A stretch of DNA of 13,347 nt. Origin: an uncultured Porphyromonadaceae bacterium (GTDB taxonomy: Bacteria; Bacteroidota; Bacteroidia; Bacteroidales; Muribaculaceae). The position numbers and the translations under genes were made by a program. The DNA lies in assembly GCA_900551515.1 (NCBI GenBank), contig URWH01000032.1, forward strand, positions 1 through 13,347. The letters are read 5' to 3'. Below the pieces are notes generated by a model. It was not told where the DNA came from and made no database searches. It worked only from the letters and a program-made list of their open reading frames with translations. Within the stretch, counting starts at the first letter, position 1. Every line of letters starts with the position of its first letter. Positions 6,645 through 13,347 of this stretch are shown here, piece after piece.

Positions 6645-7673
6645 ATGAAAGAATACACTCCGGAATACCTCGAGAATATCCGTAACATTATCGCCAACGG
6701 CGATGAGGCTGCGGCCCGCAAGGAGCTCAGCGAGCTTCACCCGGCGGATATTGCCGAACTATATCAGGAACTCGATCTGGAGGAGGCTGAGTTTCTCTAT
6801 AAGCTGCTCGACGACGATGTGGCCGCTGACGTGCTTATGGAGCTTGACGAGGACGACCGCCGTAAGCTTCTGTCGACGATGCCTGCCGAGGAAATCGCCA
6901 AACAGTTTATCGATCACCTCGACACCGACGATGCCGTGGATATCATCCAGGAGCTCGATGAGGAGGATCGCGACGAGATCCTCTCGCATATCGACGATGT
7001 GGAGCAGGCCGGCGATATCATCGACCTTCTGAAATATGACGAGGACACGGCCGGTGGCCTTATGGGCACCGAGATGATCGTGGTCAACGAGAACTGGAGT
7101 ATGCCCGAGTGCATCAAGCAGATGCGCATGCAGGCCGAGGAACTCGACGAGATATATTATGTGTATGTGGTCGACAACGACAACAAGCTCCGCGGTGTGC
7201 TGCCTCTGAAAAAACTCATCACCGATCCGTCGGTGTCGAAAATCAAGCATGTGATGGAGGTGGATCCGGTCTCGGTGAAAGCCGACACTCCGATCGACGA
7301 TGTGGCCCTCGACTTTGAGAAATACAATCTTGTGGCGATGCCTGTTGTGGACTCCATCGGGCGTCTTGTGGGCCGGATCACGGTCGACGACGTGATGGAT
7401 CAGGTGCGTGAGTCATCGGAGCGTGACTATCAGCTGGCATCAGGTCTGTCGAGCGACGTGGAGACCGACGACACGATGTTCACGCAGACCAAGGCACGCC
7501 TGCCGTGGCTGCTTATCGGCATGATAGGCGGCATAGGCACATCGCTGATCCTGCGCACGTTTGAAACCGGCTTTTCGATGGATCCGGCCCTTGCGCTGTT
7601 CATACCGCTGATCGGCGGTACGGGCGGTAATGTCGGCTATCGTGGTGCAGGGCCTGGCCAACGGTTCGCTTGA
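6645..7673 (+). CDS. MgtE 5' frame: N domain, two CBS domains and first membrane segments
   Basis: Codes for 342 residues, of which about 331 are genuine MgtE. Residues 1-130 form the acidic helical MgtE N domain, with repeated HPADIAELY-type and LMELDEDDR motifs. Two CBS domains follow at about 139-200 and 203-258 and act as the Mg2+ sensor in characterised MgtE. A linking helix leads to TM1 (about 287-304) and TM2 (about 314-331). After G331 the frame gives 11 unrelated residues (YRGAGPGQRFA) and stops. It starts 6 bp after rsmA. Alone it lacks three of the five membrane helices and cannot form the pore. Confidence 0.8.
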   Translation: MKEYTPEYLENIRNIIANGDEAAARKELSELHPADIAELYQELDLEEAEFLYKLLDDDVAADVLMELDEDDRRKLLSTMPAEEIAKQFIDHLDTDDAVDIIQELDEEDRDEILSHIDDVEQAGDIIDLLKYDEDTAGGLMGTEMIVVNENWSMPECIKQMRMQAEELDEIYYVYVVDNDNKLRGVLPLKKLITDPSVSKIKHVMEVDPVSVKADTPIDDVALDFEKYNLVAMPVVDSIGRLVGRITVDDVMDQVRESSERDYQLASGLSSDVETDDTMFTQTKARLPWLLIGMIGGIGTSLILRTFETGFSMDPALALFIPLIGGTGGNVGYRGAGPGQRFA

Positions 7674-7995
7674 CCTGCGTAATTCTCTGCGCCAGCTGAT
7701 CAAGGAGCTTGGCATCGGCATGATCAACGGCTGCATCATCTCGCTCCTTGTGCTGATCTACAACTATTTCTTCGGCGGCATCAGCCTGGCCACGACGCTT
7801 TCGGTGTCGCTGTCGCTGATGGCGGTGGTGGTGTTCGCGTCGGTTTTCGGCACGTTCGTCCCTCTGACGCTCGAACGCTTTAAGATCGACCCGGCGCTGG
7901 CGACCGGTCCCTTCATATCGATCACCAACGACATTGTGGGCATGGTGATCTATATGGGCATCTCGACGCTGCTGCTCATGAATTTCGCCGGCTGA
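7630..7995 (+). CDS. MgtE 3' frame: last three membrane helices
   Basis: Codes for 121 residues if an ATG created at the shift point (7630) is used, but this is most likely the displaced end of the upstream frame rather than an independent gene. It begins MSAIVVQGLANGSLDLRN, the loop after the membrane signature. Hydrophobic helices follow at about 29-48, 56-85 and 95-119. The pore-lining segment GPFISITNDIVG with its conserved Asp is intact, as is FVPLTLERFKIDPALA. No Shine-Dalgarno site precedes it. Separate translation to give a split transporter is possible but unsupported. Confidence 0.6.
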   Translation: MSAIVVQGLANGSLDLRNSLRQLIKELGIGMINGCIISLLVLIYNYFFGGISLATTLSVSLSLMAVVVFASVFGTFVPLTLERFKIDPALATGPFISITNDIVGMVIYMGISTLLLMNFAG

Positions 7996-8028
7996 TCTGT
8001 CACAAAAAGATACAACGTGTAATATAGC

Positions 8029-8061
8029 GGGACTGCGCGTTTTGTCGTCGCAGTCCCTTTT
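8029..8061 (+). terminator. Intrinsic terminator of rsmA-mgtE
   Basis: A perfect 9-bp stem, GGGACTGCG (8029-8037) with CGCAGTCCC (8049-8057), an 11-nt loop and TTTT directly after. It lies 33 bp beyond the mgtE stop. Confidence 0.8.
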
Positions 8062-8135
8062 GTCGTGCGGGTTCAGATCCGCGGCTGCGGACAACGGGAT
8101 TGACGTGTCTGCGGGTGATCGGTGTGACTGGCCGG

Positions 8136-8178
8136 AAAAAAGGCCGGGAGATAAGCGTCTGTGGGCTTATCTCCCGGC
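8136..8178 (-). terminator. Intrinsic terminator of the fumarase gene
   Basis: A perfect 14-bp stem, GCCGGGAGATAAGC (8143-8156) with its complement at 8165-8178, around an 8-nt loop. On the minus strand it is followed after one base by a T6 run (8141-8136). It sits about 95 bp beyond the fumarase stop. The 93 bases between this hairpin and the fumarase gene hold nothing I recognise. Confidence 0.85.
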
Positions 8179-8272
8179 TGTGTGGCTGATATAGGCACGG
8201 AATAGGTGTCGAGAAACCTACAGGGGTGAGATGTATAGACCCGCCGCTACAGGTTGACCGCTATATGTGCGT

Positions 8273-9919
8273 TTATTTGAGGGCGCAGCCTTTGCAGCGC
8301 TCGGCTATCTGAGTGAAGAAGTCGTTGCCTTTGTCGTCGACGAGGATGAAGGCGGGGAAGTTTTCGACTTCGATTTTCCAGATGGCTTCCATTCCGAGTT
8401 CGGGATATTCGAGGAGCTCGACTTTCTTGATGCTGTCCTTGGCGAGGATAGCGGCGGGACCGCCGATAGAACCGAGGTAGAAGCCGCCGTGTTTCTTGCA
8501 GGCATCGGTGACCTGTTTGGAGCGGTTGCCTTTGGCAATCATGATCATCGAACCGCCTGCGGCCTGGAACTGGTCGACGTAGGGATCCATGCGGCCGGCT
8601 GTCGTCGGGCCGAAAGAGCCTGAGGCCATACCTTCGGGTGTCTTGGCGGGGCCTGCATAGTAGATGGGATGATCCTTGAGATACTGGGGCATGGGTTCGC
8701 CTTTGTCGAGACGCTCTTTGATCTTGGCGTGGGCGATGTCGCGGCCCACGATGATGGTGCCGTTGAGCGACAGGCGTGTGGCCACGGGATATTTCGACAG
8801 TTCGGCGAGGACTTCGGGCATGGGGCGGTTGAGGTTGATCTTCACAGCCTCGCCTTCGCCCTGGCGTCGCATCTCTTCGGGGATGAGTTCGCCGGGATTG
8901 GCGTCGAGTTTTTCAATCCAGAGGCCGTCGCGGTTGATTTTGGCTTTTACGTTGCGGTCGGCCGAGCAGCTGACGCCGAGGCCAACGGGGCATGAGGCGC
9001 CGTGGCGCGGGAGGCGGATCACACGGATGTCGTGAGCGAAGTATTTGCCGCCGAACTGGGCGCCGAGGCCGATTTTGTGGGCTTCGTCGAGGAGCTGTTT
9101 CTCAAGTTCGATGTCGCGGAAAGCGTGGCCGTATTCGTTGCCTTCGGTGGGAAGGTTGTCGTAGTATTTCGCCGATGCTTTCTTGACGGTGGCGAGGTTC
9201 ATTTCGGCCGATGTGCCGCCGATGACGAATGCTATGTGGTAGGGTGGACATGCTGCGGTGCCGAGCGATTTCATTTTCTCAACGAGGAAGGGCAGGAGCG
9301 TCTTGGGGTTGATGAGCGCTTTGGTTTCCTGATAGAGATAGGTCTTGTTGGCCGAGCCGCCGCCTTTGGCGATGAATAGGAAGTTGTATTCGTTGCCGTC
9401 GACAGCGTAGAGGTCGATCTGCGCGGGGAGGTTGCAGCCGGTGTTGACTTCGTCGTACATGTTGAGGGGCGCGTTCTGAGAGTAGCGCAGATTGTTCTCA
9501 GTGTAAGTGAGATAGACGCCTTTGGAGATGCGCTCTTCGTCGTGGCCGCCGGTGTAGACGTTCTGGCCTTTCTTGCCGATGCAGATGGCTGTGCCGGTGT
9601 CCTGGCAGAAGGGGAGCTGACCTTTTGCAGCTACTTCGGCGTTGCGGAGCATCGTGAGGGCGACGAATTTGTCGTTCTGGCTTGCTTCGGGGTCGTGAAG
9701 GATCTTGGCCACCATTTCGTTGTGCTCGCGGCGCAGCATGAATGCGTTGTCGTGAGTGGCCTGACGGGAGAGCACGGTGAGAGCTTCGGGATCAACCACG
9801 AGGACGTCGTGGCCGCCCCAGTTTTCGACTTTCACATAGTCGGATGTGAGATGATAGTATTCCGTGTTGTCTTTCGACATGGGGAACATTTCCTGATAGT
9901 GGAACGGTTTGGTAGGCAT
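8273..9919 (-). CDS. Class I fumarate hydratase (iron-sulfur fumarase)
   Basis: Interconverts fumarate and L-malate with an oxygen-sensitive [4Fe-4S] cluster; a cytoplasmic enzyme. In an anaerobic Bacteroidales it would serve the reductive branch from oxaloacetate to succinate. At 548 residues it is a fused alpha-plus-beta class I enzyme of the E. coli FumA/FumB type. The three cluster cysteines fall at C105 (FCQDTGTAI), C224 (ACPPYHIAF) and C318 ([11 protein letters not shown]), the same numbers I recall for E. coli Fum[10 protein letters not shown] and [10 protein letters not shown] lie in the alpha part. [22 protein letters not shown] and LGSIGGPAA lie in the beta part. The start at 9919 ([13 protein letters not shown]) is preferred because this N-terminus is conserved in relatives; Met14 is an alternative. 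It is a single-gene unit with its own promoter and terminator. Confidence 0.95.
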   Translation of the reverse strand: MPTKPFHYQEMFPMSKDNTEYYHLTSDYVKVENWGGHDVLVVDPEALTVLSRQATHDNAFMLRREHNEMVAKILHDPEASQNDKFVALTMLRNAEVAAKGQLPFCQDTGTAICIGKKGQNVYTGGHDEERISKGVYLTYTENNLRYSQNAPLNMYDEVNTGCNLPAQIDLYAVDGNEYNFLFIAKGGGSANKTYLYQETKALINPKTLLPFLVEKMKSLGTAACPPYHIAFVIGGTSAEMNLATVKKASAKYYDNLPTEGNEYGHAFRDIELEKQLLDEAHKIGLGAQFGGKYFAHDIRVIRLPRHGASCPVGLGVSCSADRNVKAKINRDGLWIEKLDANPGELIPEEMRRQGEGEAVKINLNRPMPEVLAELSKYPVATRLSLNGTIIVGRDIAHAKIKERLDKGEPMPQYLKDHPIYYAGPAKTPEGMASGSFGPTTAGRMDPYVDQFQAAGGSMIMIAKGNRSKQVTDACKKHGGFYLGSIGGPAAILAKDSIKKVELLEYPELGMEAIWKIEVENFPAFILVDDKGNDFFTQIAERCKGCALK

Positions 9920-9962
9920 AACTATTAGGGTATATCAGTTGATGGAATTTTGGATTGATGTG

Positions 9963-9970
9963 CAAATATA
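9963..9970 (-). promoter_or_regulatory. Promoter -7 box for the fumarase gene
   Basis: Read on the minus strand this is TATATTTG, a good match to TAnnTTTG, followed by the usual C. It lies 43 bp ahead of the ATG, predicting a leader of roughly 35 nt. No clear -33 element is seen at 19-21 bp. Confidence 0.55.
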
Positions 9971-9984
9971 GCGAATTTATTTAT

Positions 9985-10014
9985 TTTGTCGCTGCGGCTG
10001 TTATAACAATTTTG
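9985..10014 (+). promoter_or_regulatory. Possible promoter for the lipoprotein gene
   Basis: TTTG at 9985-9988 and CAATTTTG at 10007-10014 (one mismatch to TAnnTTTG), 18 bp apart, slightly short of the usual 19-21. It would give a leader of about 60 nt. It lies back to back with the fumarase promoter. Confidence 0.4.
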
Positions 10015-10080
10015 GCCGCATAAGCGTTTTATAATGAAAGCACCGGAAATATGTTGTTTCCGCAGAGAATAGTGACAGAC

Positions 10081-10695
10081 ATGAAGAAATTACTGAAACT
10101 GCTCATGGCGTCGGGCGTGATCCTGGCGGGCATGAGTTCGTGTGATGAAAAGGCCGCGCTGGCCAAGGATGTTGCCGGCTCGTGGCAGTCAGGTGAAACT
10201 GAGATATTCAACGATAACACAGGCGTGGTGACCGGAGCCGACAATCTGACGTTTGCGCTTTCGGAAGAAGGTGCCCCCGGTGGCACAGTGACGTTGACGA
10301 CCAATATGTCGGTGGAGCGTCCGTCGGATCCTACAGGTCCGCTTGGACGTCCGTTCAGCGTTTCTGTCGCCGCGACATCGACGATACAGGGAAGCTGGGC
10401 CGCTGTTGACGACGATGAGATCGATGTGCATCTCGACGCGTCGACGCTTGCCGTGAATGTCGATCCGGATGCAGTGGCGCTGACTATGGATCCGCTGGCC
10501 GGCACAACGGTGGCCAATCTGGACTCTATACGTCCGCAGATGGCCGATTTTGTGAAAGCTCAGCTGGTGACGAAGATGCGCACGTATTACAGTCGTTTCG
10601 CCCGTCTTGATGATGTGAAAGTCAGGGACAAGGGCGCCTCACTGCGAATCGAAGCAGGCGATAAGGAAATCGTTCTGCGCCGTCTCGGGAAGTGA
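10081..10695 (+). CDS. Predicted lipoprotein of unknown function
   Basis: I do not recognise the family. With the ATG at 10081 the product has 204 residues and starts with a type II signal peptide: KK near the N-terminus, a hydrophobic core (LLKLLMASGVILAG) and a lipobox MSSC with Cys21 as the lipidation site. Asp22-Glu23 after the Cys resembles the acidic signal that sends lipoproteins to the cell surface in some Bacteroidetes; that is inference. An upstream ATG at 10051 would add 10 residues ahead of the signal peptide and is less likely. The mature part begins VAGSWQSG and is rich in alternating Thr/Val/Ser strands with many Asp residues, suggesting a lipocalin-like or other beta fold. Its end is more basic, with a helix-like stretch about 149-176. 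It is monocistronic, with its own terminator. Confidence 0.8.
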   Translation: MKKLLKLLMASGVILAGMSSCDEKAALAKDVAGSWQSGETEIFNDNTGVVTGADNLTFALSEEGAPGGTVTLTTNMSVERPSDPTGPLGRPFSVSVAATSTIQGSWAAVDDDEIDVHLDASTLAVNVDPDAVALTMDPLAGTTVANLDSIRPQMADFVKAQLVTKMRTYYSRFARLDDVKVRDKGASLRIEAGDKEIVLRRLGK

Positions 10696-10716
10696 TAAAA
10701 TTAGACTATATGACAG

Positions 10717-10751
10717 CGGCCGGTTCCATGACAGAATCGGCCGTTTTTTTT
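10717..10751 (+). terminator. Intrinsic terminator of the lipoprotein gene
   Basis: CGGCCGGTTC (10717-10726) pairs with GAATCGGCCG (10734-10743) over 10 bp with one G-T pair and a 7-nt loop. A T8 run (10744-10751) follows at once. It begins 22 bp after the stop codon. Confidence 0.9.
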
Positions 10752-10767
10752 GCGTGGAGGCAGGCGT

Positions 10768-10875
10768 GGTCAGGAGCGGCGGCTTTCAGCCGCCGGTGAC
10801 CGTAATAATTGGCAAATCAAGCGATTACTCTTTGTTGGCGGGGTGTCCGGCGGCTGGAAGCCGCCGCTCCTTGAC
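10768..10875. repeat. Inverted pair of REP-like palindromes (REPIN-like element)
   Basis: Two 24-bp units, 10773-10796 and, in reverse orientation, 10847-10870, are identical at 23 of 24 positions. Each starts with GGAG and then folds into a perfect 8-bp stem CGGCGGCT/AGCCGCCG with a 3-nt loop (10777-10795 and 10848-10866). The similarity extends into a flanking GTCA/TGAC. The spacer is 50 bp. Two asymmetric palindromes facing each other in an intergenic region, each with a 5' G-rich tetranucleotide, is the architecture of a REPIN, a doublet mobilised by RAYT transposases in other bacteria. It lies between the 3' ends of two convergent genes and may also stop or protect the minus-strand transcript, which has no obvious U-tract terminator. 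Confidence 0.7.
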
Positions 10876-10923
10876 GTTTGCTGGTGGCAAGAGTGGGGAT
10901 GTGGGGATGTGGGGCGGGGGCAG

Positions 10924-12627
10924 TCAGCGGATGCCGAGGCTGTCGAGTTTATGGAGGTCGTTGGCGAGGATTCCGCATTCGCGGAGAGGCACTTGCTCGT
11001 TGTGGTCGTTGAGATATATGGCGGTGCCGGGAGTGTAGGCGCTGTCGAGAACGGAGAATGTGCTGTTGAAGCGAGGTGTGGCGATGCCGGCCATATCCAT
11101 GACGGTGTGGAAGAAGGCGCGGCTTGAGGCTACATATTTTCCGGCGTTGCCGCAGAGCGCACGGGCTTTTGCGGGGTAGGCCGATGTGTAGTTGTCGGAC
11201 AGCCAGACGATGAACGGCACGTGGATCTGCCAGTAGCTGGGGATGGGCGATGCGTGGAGGAAGAGGCGGCGCTCGTCGTCGAAGATGTCCTCGCCGTGGT
11301 CGCTGGTGTAGATCATGGCCGTGCGGACTCCGGAGTCATTGAGCCGGCCGATGATGTCGGCGAGGAAATCGGAGGTGAAGCGGATGGTGTTGTCGTAGGC
11401 GTTGATCTGCTTGTCGCGGTAGTGGTGAGTGGCATGCGCGGGGCGGTCGGGTGTGAAGAATGCCCGGTCGTCGGGATAGCGGTCGATGTAGTTGAAGTGG
11501 GAGCCATAGGCATGGAGCACTATGAGCAGTTTCTTGTGTCCTTCGGCGATTTTGCGGTCGAGGAATGGGAGGAGGTCGGTGTCGTAGTAGTGTTTTTTGT
11601 TGAGCCCCTGCTCTTTGATGAATTTGGTTTCGTCGGCTTCCTCTCCGAAGAAGTCGATGAATGAGTGGTTGCGGCTATGAGCTGAGAAAAAGGCGGTGTG
11701 GAAACCGGCTTCCTTGAATGCGGTGATTAGGCTTTTCACATTGTAGATAGAGTCGCCGAATGTGGCGGCATCAAGATGTGACAGCAGCATCGGGACGCTT
11801 TTGTGGGTGGTGTTGGACTGTGAGATGGCGCGTGGAAAAGCGGTGAGGCCCGGGAGATCCATCAGCCGTGGCGTTGTCGGGCGGTTGTAGCCGTTGATCT
11901 GCCAGTTGTCGGCGCGGGATGTCTCGCCCACGACTACGATGTAGATCTCGGGCACCGAGTCGGGGTGAGTGGGTGTGGCGTTGTAGGTGAAAGCGGCGGA
12001 TGTCTCGTGATATTCAGCCACCTTGACGGTGCGTTGGCAGGCAAGGTAGAGATTGTAGAGCACGTTGACGGGATAGAGGTCGCAGTGCGGCCGATAGGGC
12101 CGTGAGCCGGAGAAGAAGCCGGCAATGAAGAGGATGATGCCGGCGCCGATGGTGTAGAGCGAGGCGCGGCGGGTGATTTTCAGAATCTTTCCGGGGAGGA
12201 GCCAGTGACGAATCTGAGCGAGAATGGCCAGGACGATAGGAGGAATGTAGATGACGATGACAACGATGATGATGAACAGCATGTTGCCGAGGAGCTCGCC
12301 TACTTCGCCGGGGTTGGTGGTGACGACGTTGAGAAACATGTCGACGGCGATGACCGAGCGGCCGTACATATAGAGGAGCACGCTCTGAAAAGCGGCGAAG
12401 AAGAAGAGGATGATCATCCACAGCGTAGCCTTTCCGACCTTAGGCGTGATGGACATGAGCAGCATGTAGATGCCGAGCGGAAGGATGACGTTGGTTAGTG
12501 ACTGGATTACGGTCATGTGCTCGGTGAAAGCGAGCCATATATTGGGCAGGGTGCACCCAACGAGAGTCCATATGAGCAGGAGCGTGGTCATCGAGCGTGA
12601 TGCCGCGAGGTGTTCAGAAAGCTTCAT
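10924..12627 (-). CDS. EptA-like phosphoethanolamine transferase
   Basis: Predicted inner-membrane enzyme with a periplasmic sulfatase-fold domain that moves phosphoethanolamine from phosphatidylethanolamine to lipid A or another envelope glycan. The product is 567 residues. About five N-terminal helices (near 14-36, 43-62, 67-88, 113-140, 156-172) precede a soluble domain from about 225. Metal and catalytic residues fit the family: E235 in VVVGETSRAD, nucleophile T274 in SNTTHKSVP, and D443-H444 in TSDHGED; H377 (HAYGSHF) and H458 match the lipid-head site. The 39-residue spacing from E235 to T274 equals that in MCR-1/EptA. The cysteine pair bracketing the nucleophile in those proteins is absent (Q270, M280). 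The start overlaps the upstream outer-membrane gene by 14 bp. The exact acceptor cannot be told from sequence. Confidence 0.88.
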   Translation of the reverse strand: MKLSEHLAASRSMTTLLLIWTLVGCTLPNIWLAFTEHMTVIQSLTNVILPLGIYMLLMSITPKVGKATLWMIILFFFAAFQSVLLYMYGRSVIAVDMFLNVVTTNPGEVGELLGNMLFIIIVVIVIYIPPIVLAILAQIRHWLLPGKILKITRRASLYTIGAGIILFIAGFFSGSRPYRPHCDLYPVNVLYNLYLACQRTVKVAEYHETSAAFTYNATPTHPDSVPEIYIVVVGETSRADNWQINGYNRPTTPRLMDLPGLTAFPRAISQSNTTHKSVPMLLSHLDAATFGDSIYNVKSLITAFKEAGFHTAFFSAHSRNHSFIDFFGEEADETKFIKEQGLNKKHYYDTDLLPFLDRKIAEGHKKLLIVLHAYGSHFNYIDRYPDDRAFFTPDRPAHATHHYRDKQINAYDNTIRFTSDFLADIIGRLNDSGVRTAMIYTSDHGEDIFDDERRLFLHASPIPSYWQIHVPFIVWLSDNYTSAYPAKARALCGNAGKYVASSRAFFHTVMDMAGIATPRFNSTFSVLDSAYTPGTAIYLNDHNEQVPLRECGILANDLHKLDSLGIR

Positions 12628-13347
12628 TGATACTGAATATAAAAGAGTTTTCGCCTTTGCCGATGCCGAAGTCGAGGCGCACGTTGGTGCGTTGCTTGAA
12701 TTCCCAGCGGTAGCCTATGCCTCCGTTGGGGAGGAGGCGGCGGAACTGAATATCTGAAAATTTGGGGAACACGGTGCCGACGCCGGCCCAGACGACGATG
12801 CCGTTGCGGCGCCAGATGTGTTGGCGGAGTTCGACGGTGAGGTCCATCTCGCCTTTGTCGCGGAAGCGGCCGTCGTAGTAGCCGCGCATGGAGTTGCTGC
12901 CGCCGAACGATGGCATGACGGCCCAGGGCACGTTGCCGTAGCTGTATTTGCCGTGAAGCTGGGTGGCGAGGACGCTGCCGCGCCAGAGGTTGCGGAAATA
13001 GCAGAGGCGGAGGTCGGTGGAGCTGAATGCCTGCCTGTTGCCGAGGAATTTGGGGCTGAACTGCTGCTCGAGCGAGGCGAGGACGCCGCTTTGTGTGGCG
13101 GTGAGGTTGTCGCGGCTGTCGTATTGCAGCTTGGCGCTCAGAGCGTAGGTGGCGCTGTGAAGGGGCATCCCGTTCCACAGCTCGCGGCGCTCGACGTCGG
13201 AGGCGTTGGCATAGGTGAACGCGGCGCCGGGACCGATGAAGAGGTGGGGCGTGAGCTCATGGAGCCATGTGACTGAGGCGCTGACGAATGTCTCGTCGAA
13301 TTTCGACTTGTTTGACATGTCGCGTCCCATATCATAGCCGATGCCCC
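12614..13347 (-). CDS. Omp85/BamA-like outer-membrane beta-barrel protein, C-terminal part
   Basis: The 3' 734 bp of a gene that continues beyond the right edge. The frame is open to the last base (GIGYDMGRD precedes the first internal Met), so the Met at 13330-13328 is internal. About 244 residues are visible. They show alternating beta strands, a glycine/RGY segment (FGGSNSMRGYYDGRF, then DLTVELRQ) typical of the surface-antigen (D15/BamA) barrel, a penultimate GGIGYRWEF strand, and a C-terminal phenylalanine ending FSINEAF, the usual barrel-insertion signal. POTRA domains or other N-terminal modules cannot be seen, so BamA, TamA and other Omp85 subtypes cannot be separated; a specialised paralogue is more likely than BamA itself, by inference. 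It overlaps eptA-like gene by 14 bp. Confidence 0.8.
   Translation of the reverse strand, partial: GIGYDMGRDMSNKSKFDETFVSASVTWLHELTPHLFIGPGAAFTYANASDVERRELWNGMPLHSATYALSAKLQYDSRDNLTATQSGVLASLEQQFSPKFLGNRQAFSSTDLRLCYFRNLWRGSVLATQLHGKYSYGNVPWAVMPSFGGSNSMRGYYDGRFRDKGEMDLTVELRQHIWRRNGIVVWAGVGTVFPKFSDIQFRRLLPNGGIGYRWEFKQRTNVRLDFGIGKGENSFIFSINEAF

Larger units (their letters stand above)
6645..7995 (+). pseudogene. mgtE: Magnesium transporter MgtE, split by a frameshift
   Basis: MgtE is a homodimeric, Mg2+-gated cation channel of the inner membrane. Here its gene is in two overlapping frames: 6645-7673 carries the cytosolic regulatory part and the first membrane segments, and 7630-7995 the rest. 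Protein similarity passes from one frame to the other at about 7629-7637, where the family has GGNxGxQSS-AIVV; here GGNVG is followed directly by SAIVV in the other frame, with the xQS(S) residues missing. Restoring a parent sequence with those residues and TCG serine codons requires exactly 14 bp, two modulo three, which accounts for the frame change. Everything else looks intact, so the lesion is either recent or a consensus error. The two reading frames are described separately. Confidence 0.75.

Noticed and set aside
7626..7650. Programmed ribosomal frameshift in mgtE
   Set aside because: No slippery heptamer or following pseudoknot is evident, and conserved residues are missing at the junction, which a programmed shift would not explain.
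8078..8091. Short palindrome TCCGC-GGCT-GCGGA as a third repeat family
   Set aside because: The stem is only 5 bp, there is one copy, and chance is likely in GC-rich DNA.
8212..8256. Direct repeat CTACAGG beyond the fumarase stop
   Set aside because: It is only 7 bp with two copies and no further structure around it.
10051..10080. Upstream ATG for the lipoprotein gene
   Set aside because: It places 10 extra residues, including an Arg and an Asp, ahead of a standard MKK lipoprotein signal; the ATG at 10081 is better.
10768..10875. CRISPR-like repeat pair
   Set aside because: The two units are inverted relative to each other and only two exist, so it is not a CRISPR array.
11221..11664. Plus-strand open frame rich in Val, Glu and Gly
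   Set aside because: It is the antisense of the catalytic domain of the EptA-like gene and has only biased composition.

Overview
The window looks like chromosome of a Bacteroidales bacterium of fairly high GC, most like the Muribaculaceae. This is an inference. It rests on Bacteroidetes-type promoter boxes (TAnnTTTG) in front of several genes, mostly absent Shine-Dalgarno sites, a long eukaryote-like urocanate hydratase, class I fumarase, and an rsmA-mgtE pair. The content is mostly housekeeping and catabolic, with some unusual intergenic DNA. No rRNA, tRNA, CRISPR array or prophage is visible.

Layout. (1) 1-3719, plus strand: a tightly packed histidine-utilisation operon. It has the 3' end of hutU, then hutH, hutI (ATGA overlap), and 2 bp later a small cysteine-rich C-GCAxxG-C-C family protein. 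HutH, HutU and HutI convert histidine to N-formimino-glutamate; the enzyme for the last step is not in the window. (2) 3711-3844: a 116-bp non-coding, hairpin-rich element with 14-bp imperfect terminal inverted repeats, flanked by a perfect 9-bp direct repeat. It appears to be a MITE-like insertion placed exactly behind the last stop codon of the hut operon. (3) 4044-4761: a strong promoter and a secreted NlpC/P60 peptidase, convergent with a secreted S1/P1-type nuclease (4876-5691, minus).

(4) 5777-7995, plus: rsmA (16S rRNA dimethyltransferase) followed 6 bp later by mgtE (Mg2+ transporter). mgtE is split by a frameshift in the conserved GGNxGxQS membrane signature. The break fits a 14-bp deletion between short direct repeats. 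(5) 8029-8178: back-to-back intrinsic terminators separate mgtE from the convergent class I fumarase gene (8273-9919, minus). (6) 9963-10751: a divergent promoter region, an unrecognised lipoprotein gene and its strong terminator. (7) 10768-10875: two 24-bp REP-like palindromes in inverted orientation (REPIN-like). (8) 10924-13347, minus: a gene for the C-terminal barrel of an Omp85/BamA-like outer-membrane protein, overlapping by 14 bp the start of an EptA-like phosphoethanolamine transferase gene, so the two are probably co-expressed envelope genes.

I see no obviously new multi-gene system. The best candidates for a second look are the MITE-like element, the broken mgtE, the inverted REP pair and the envelope gene pair.
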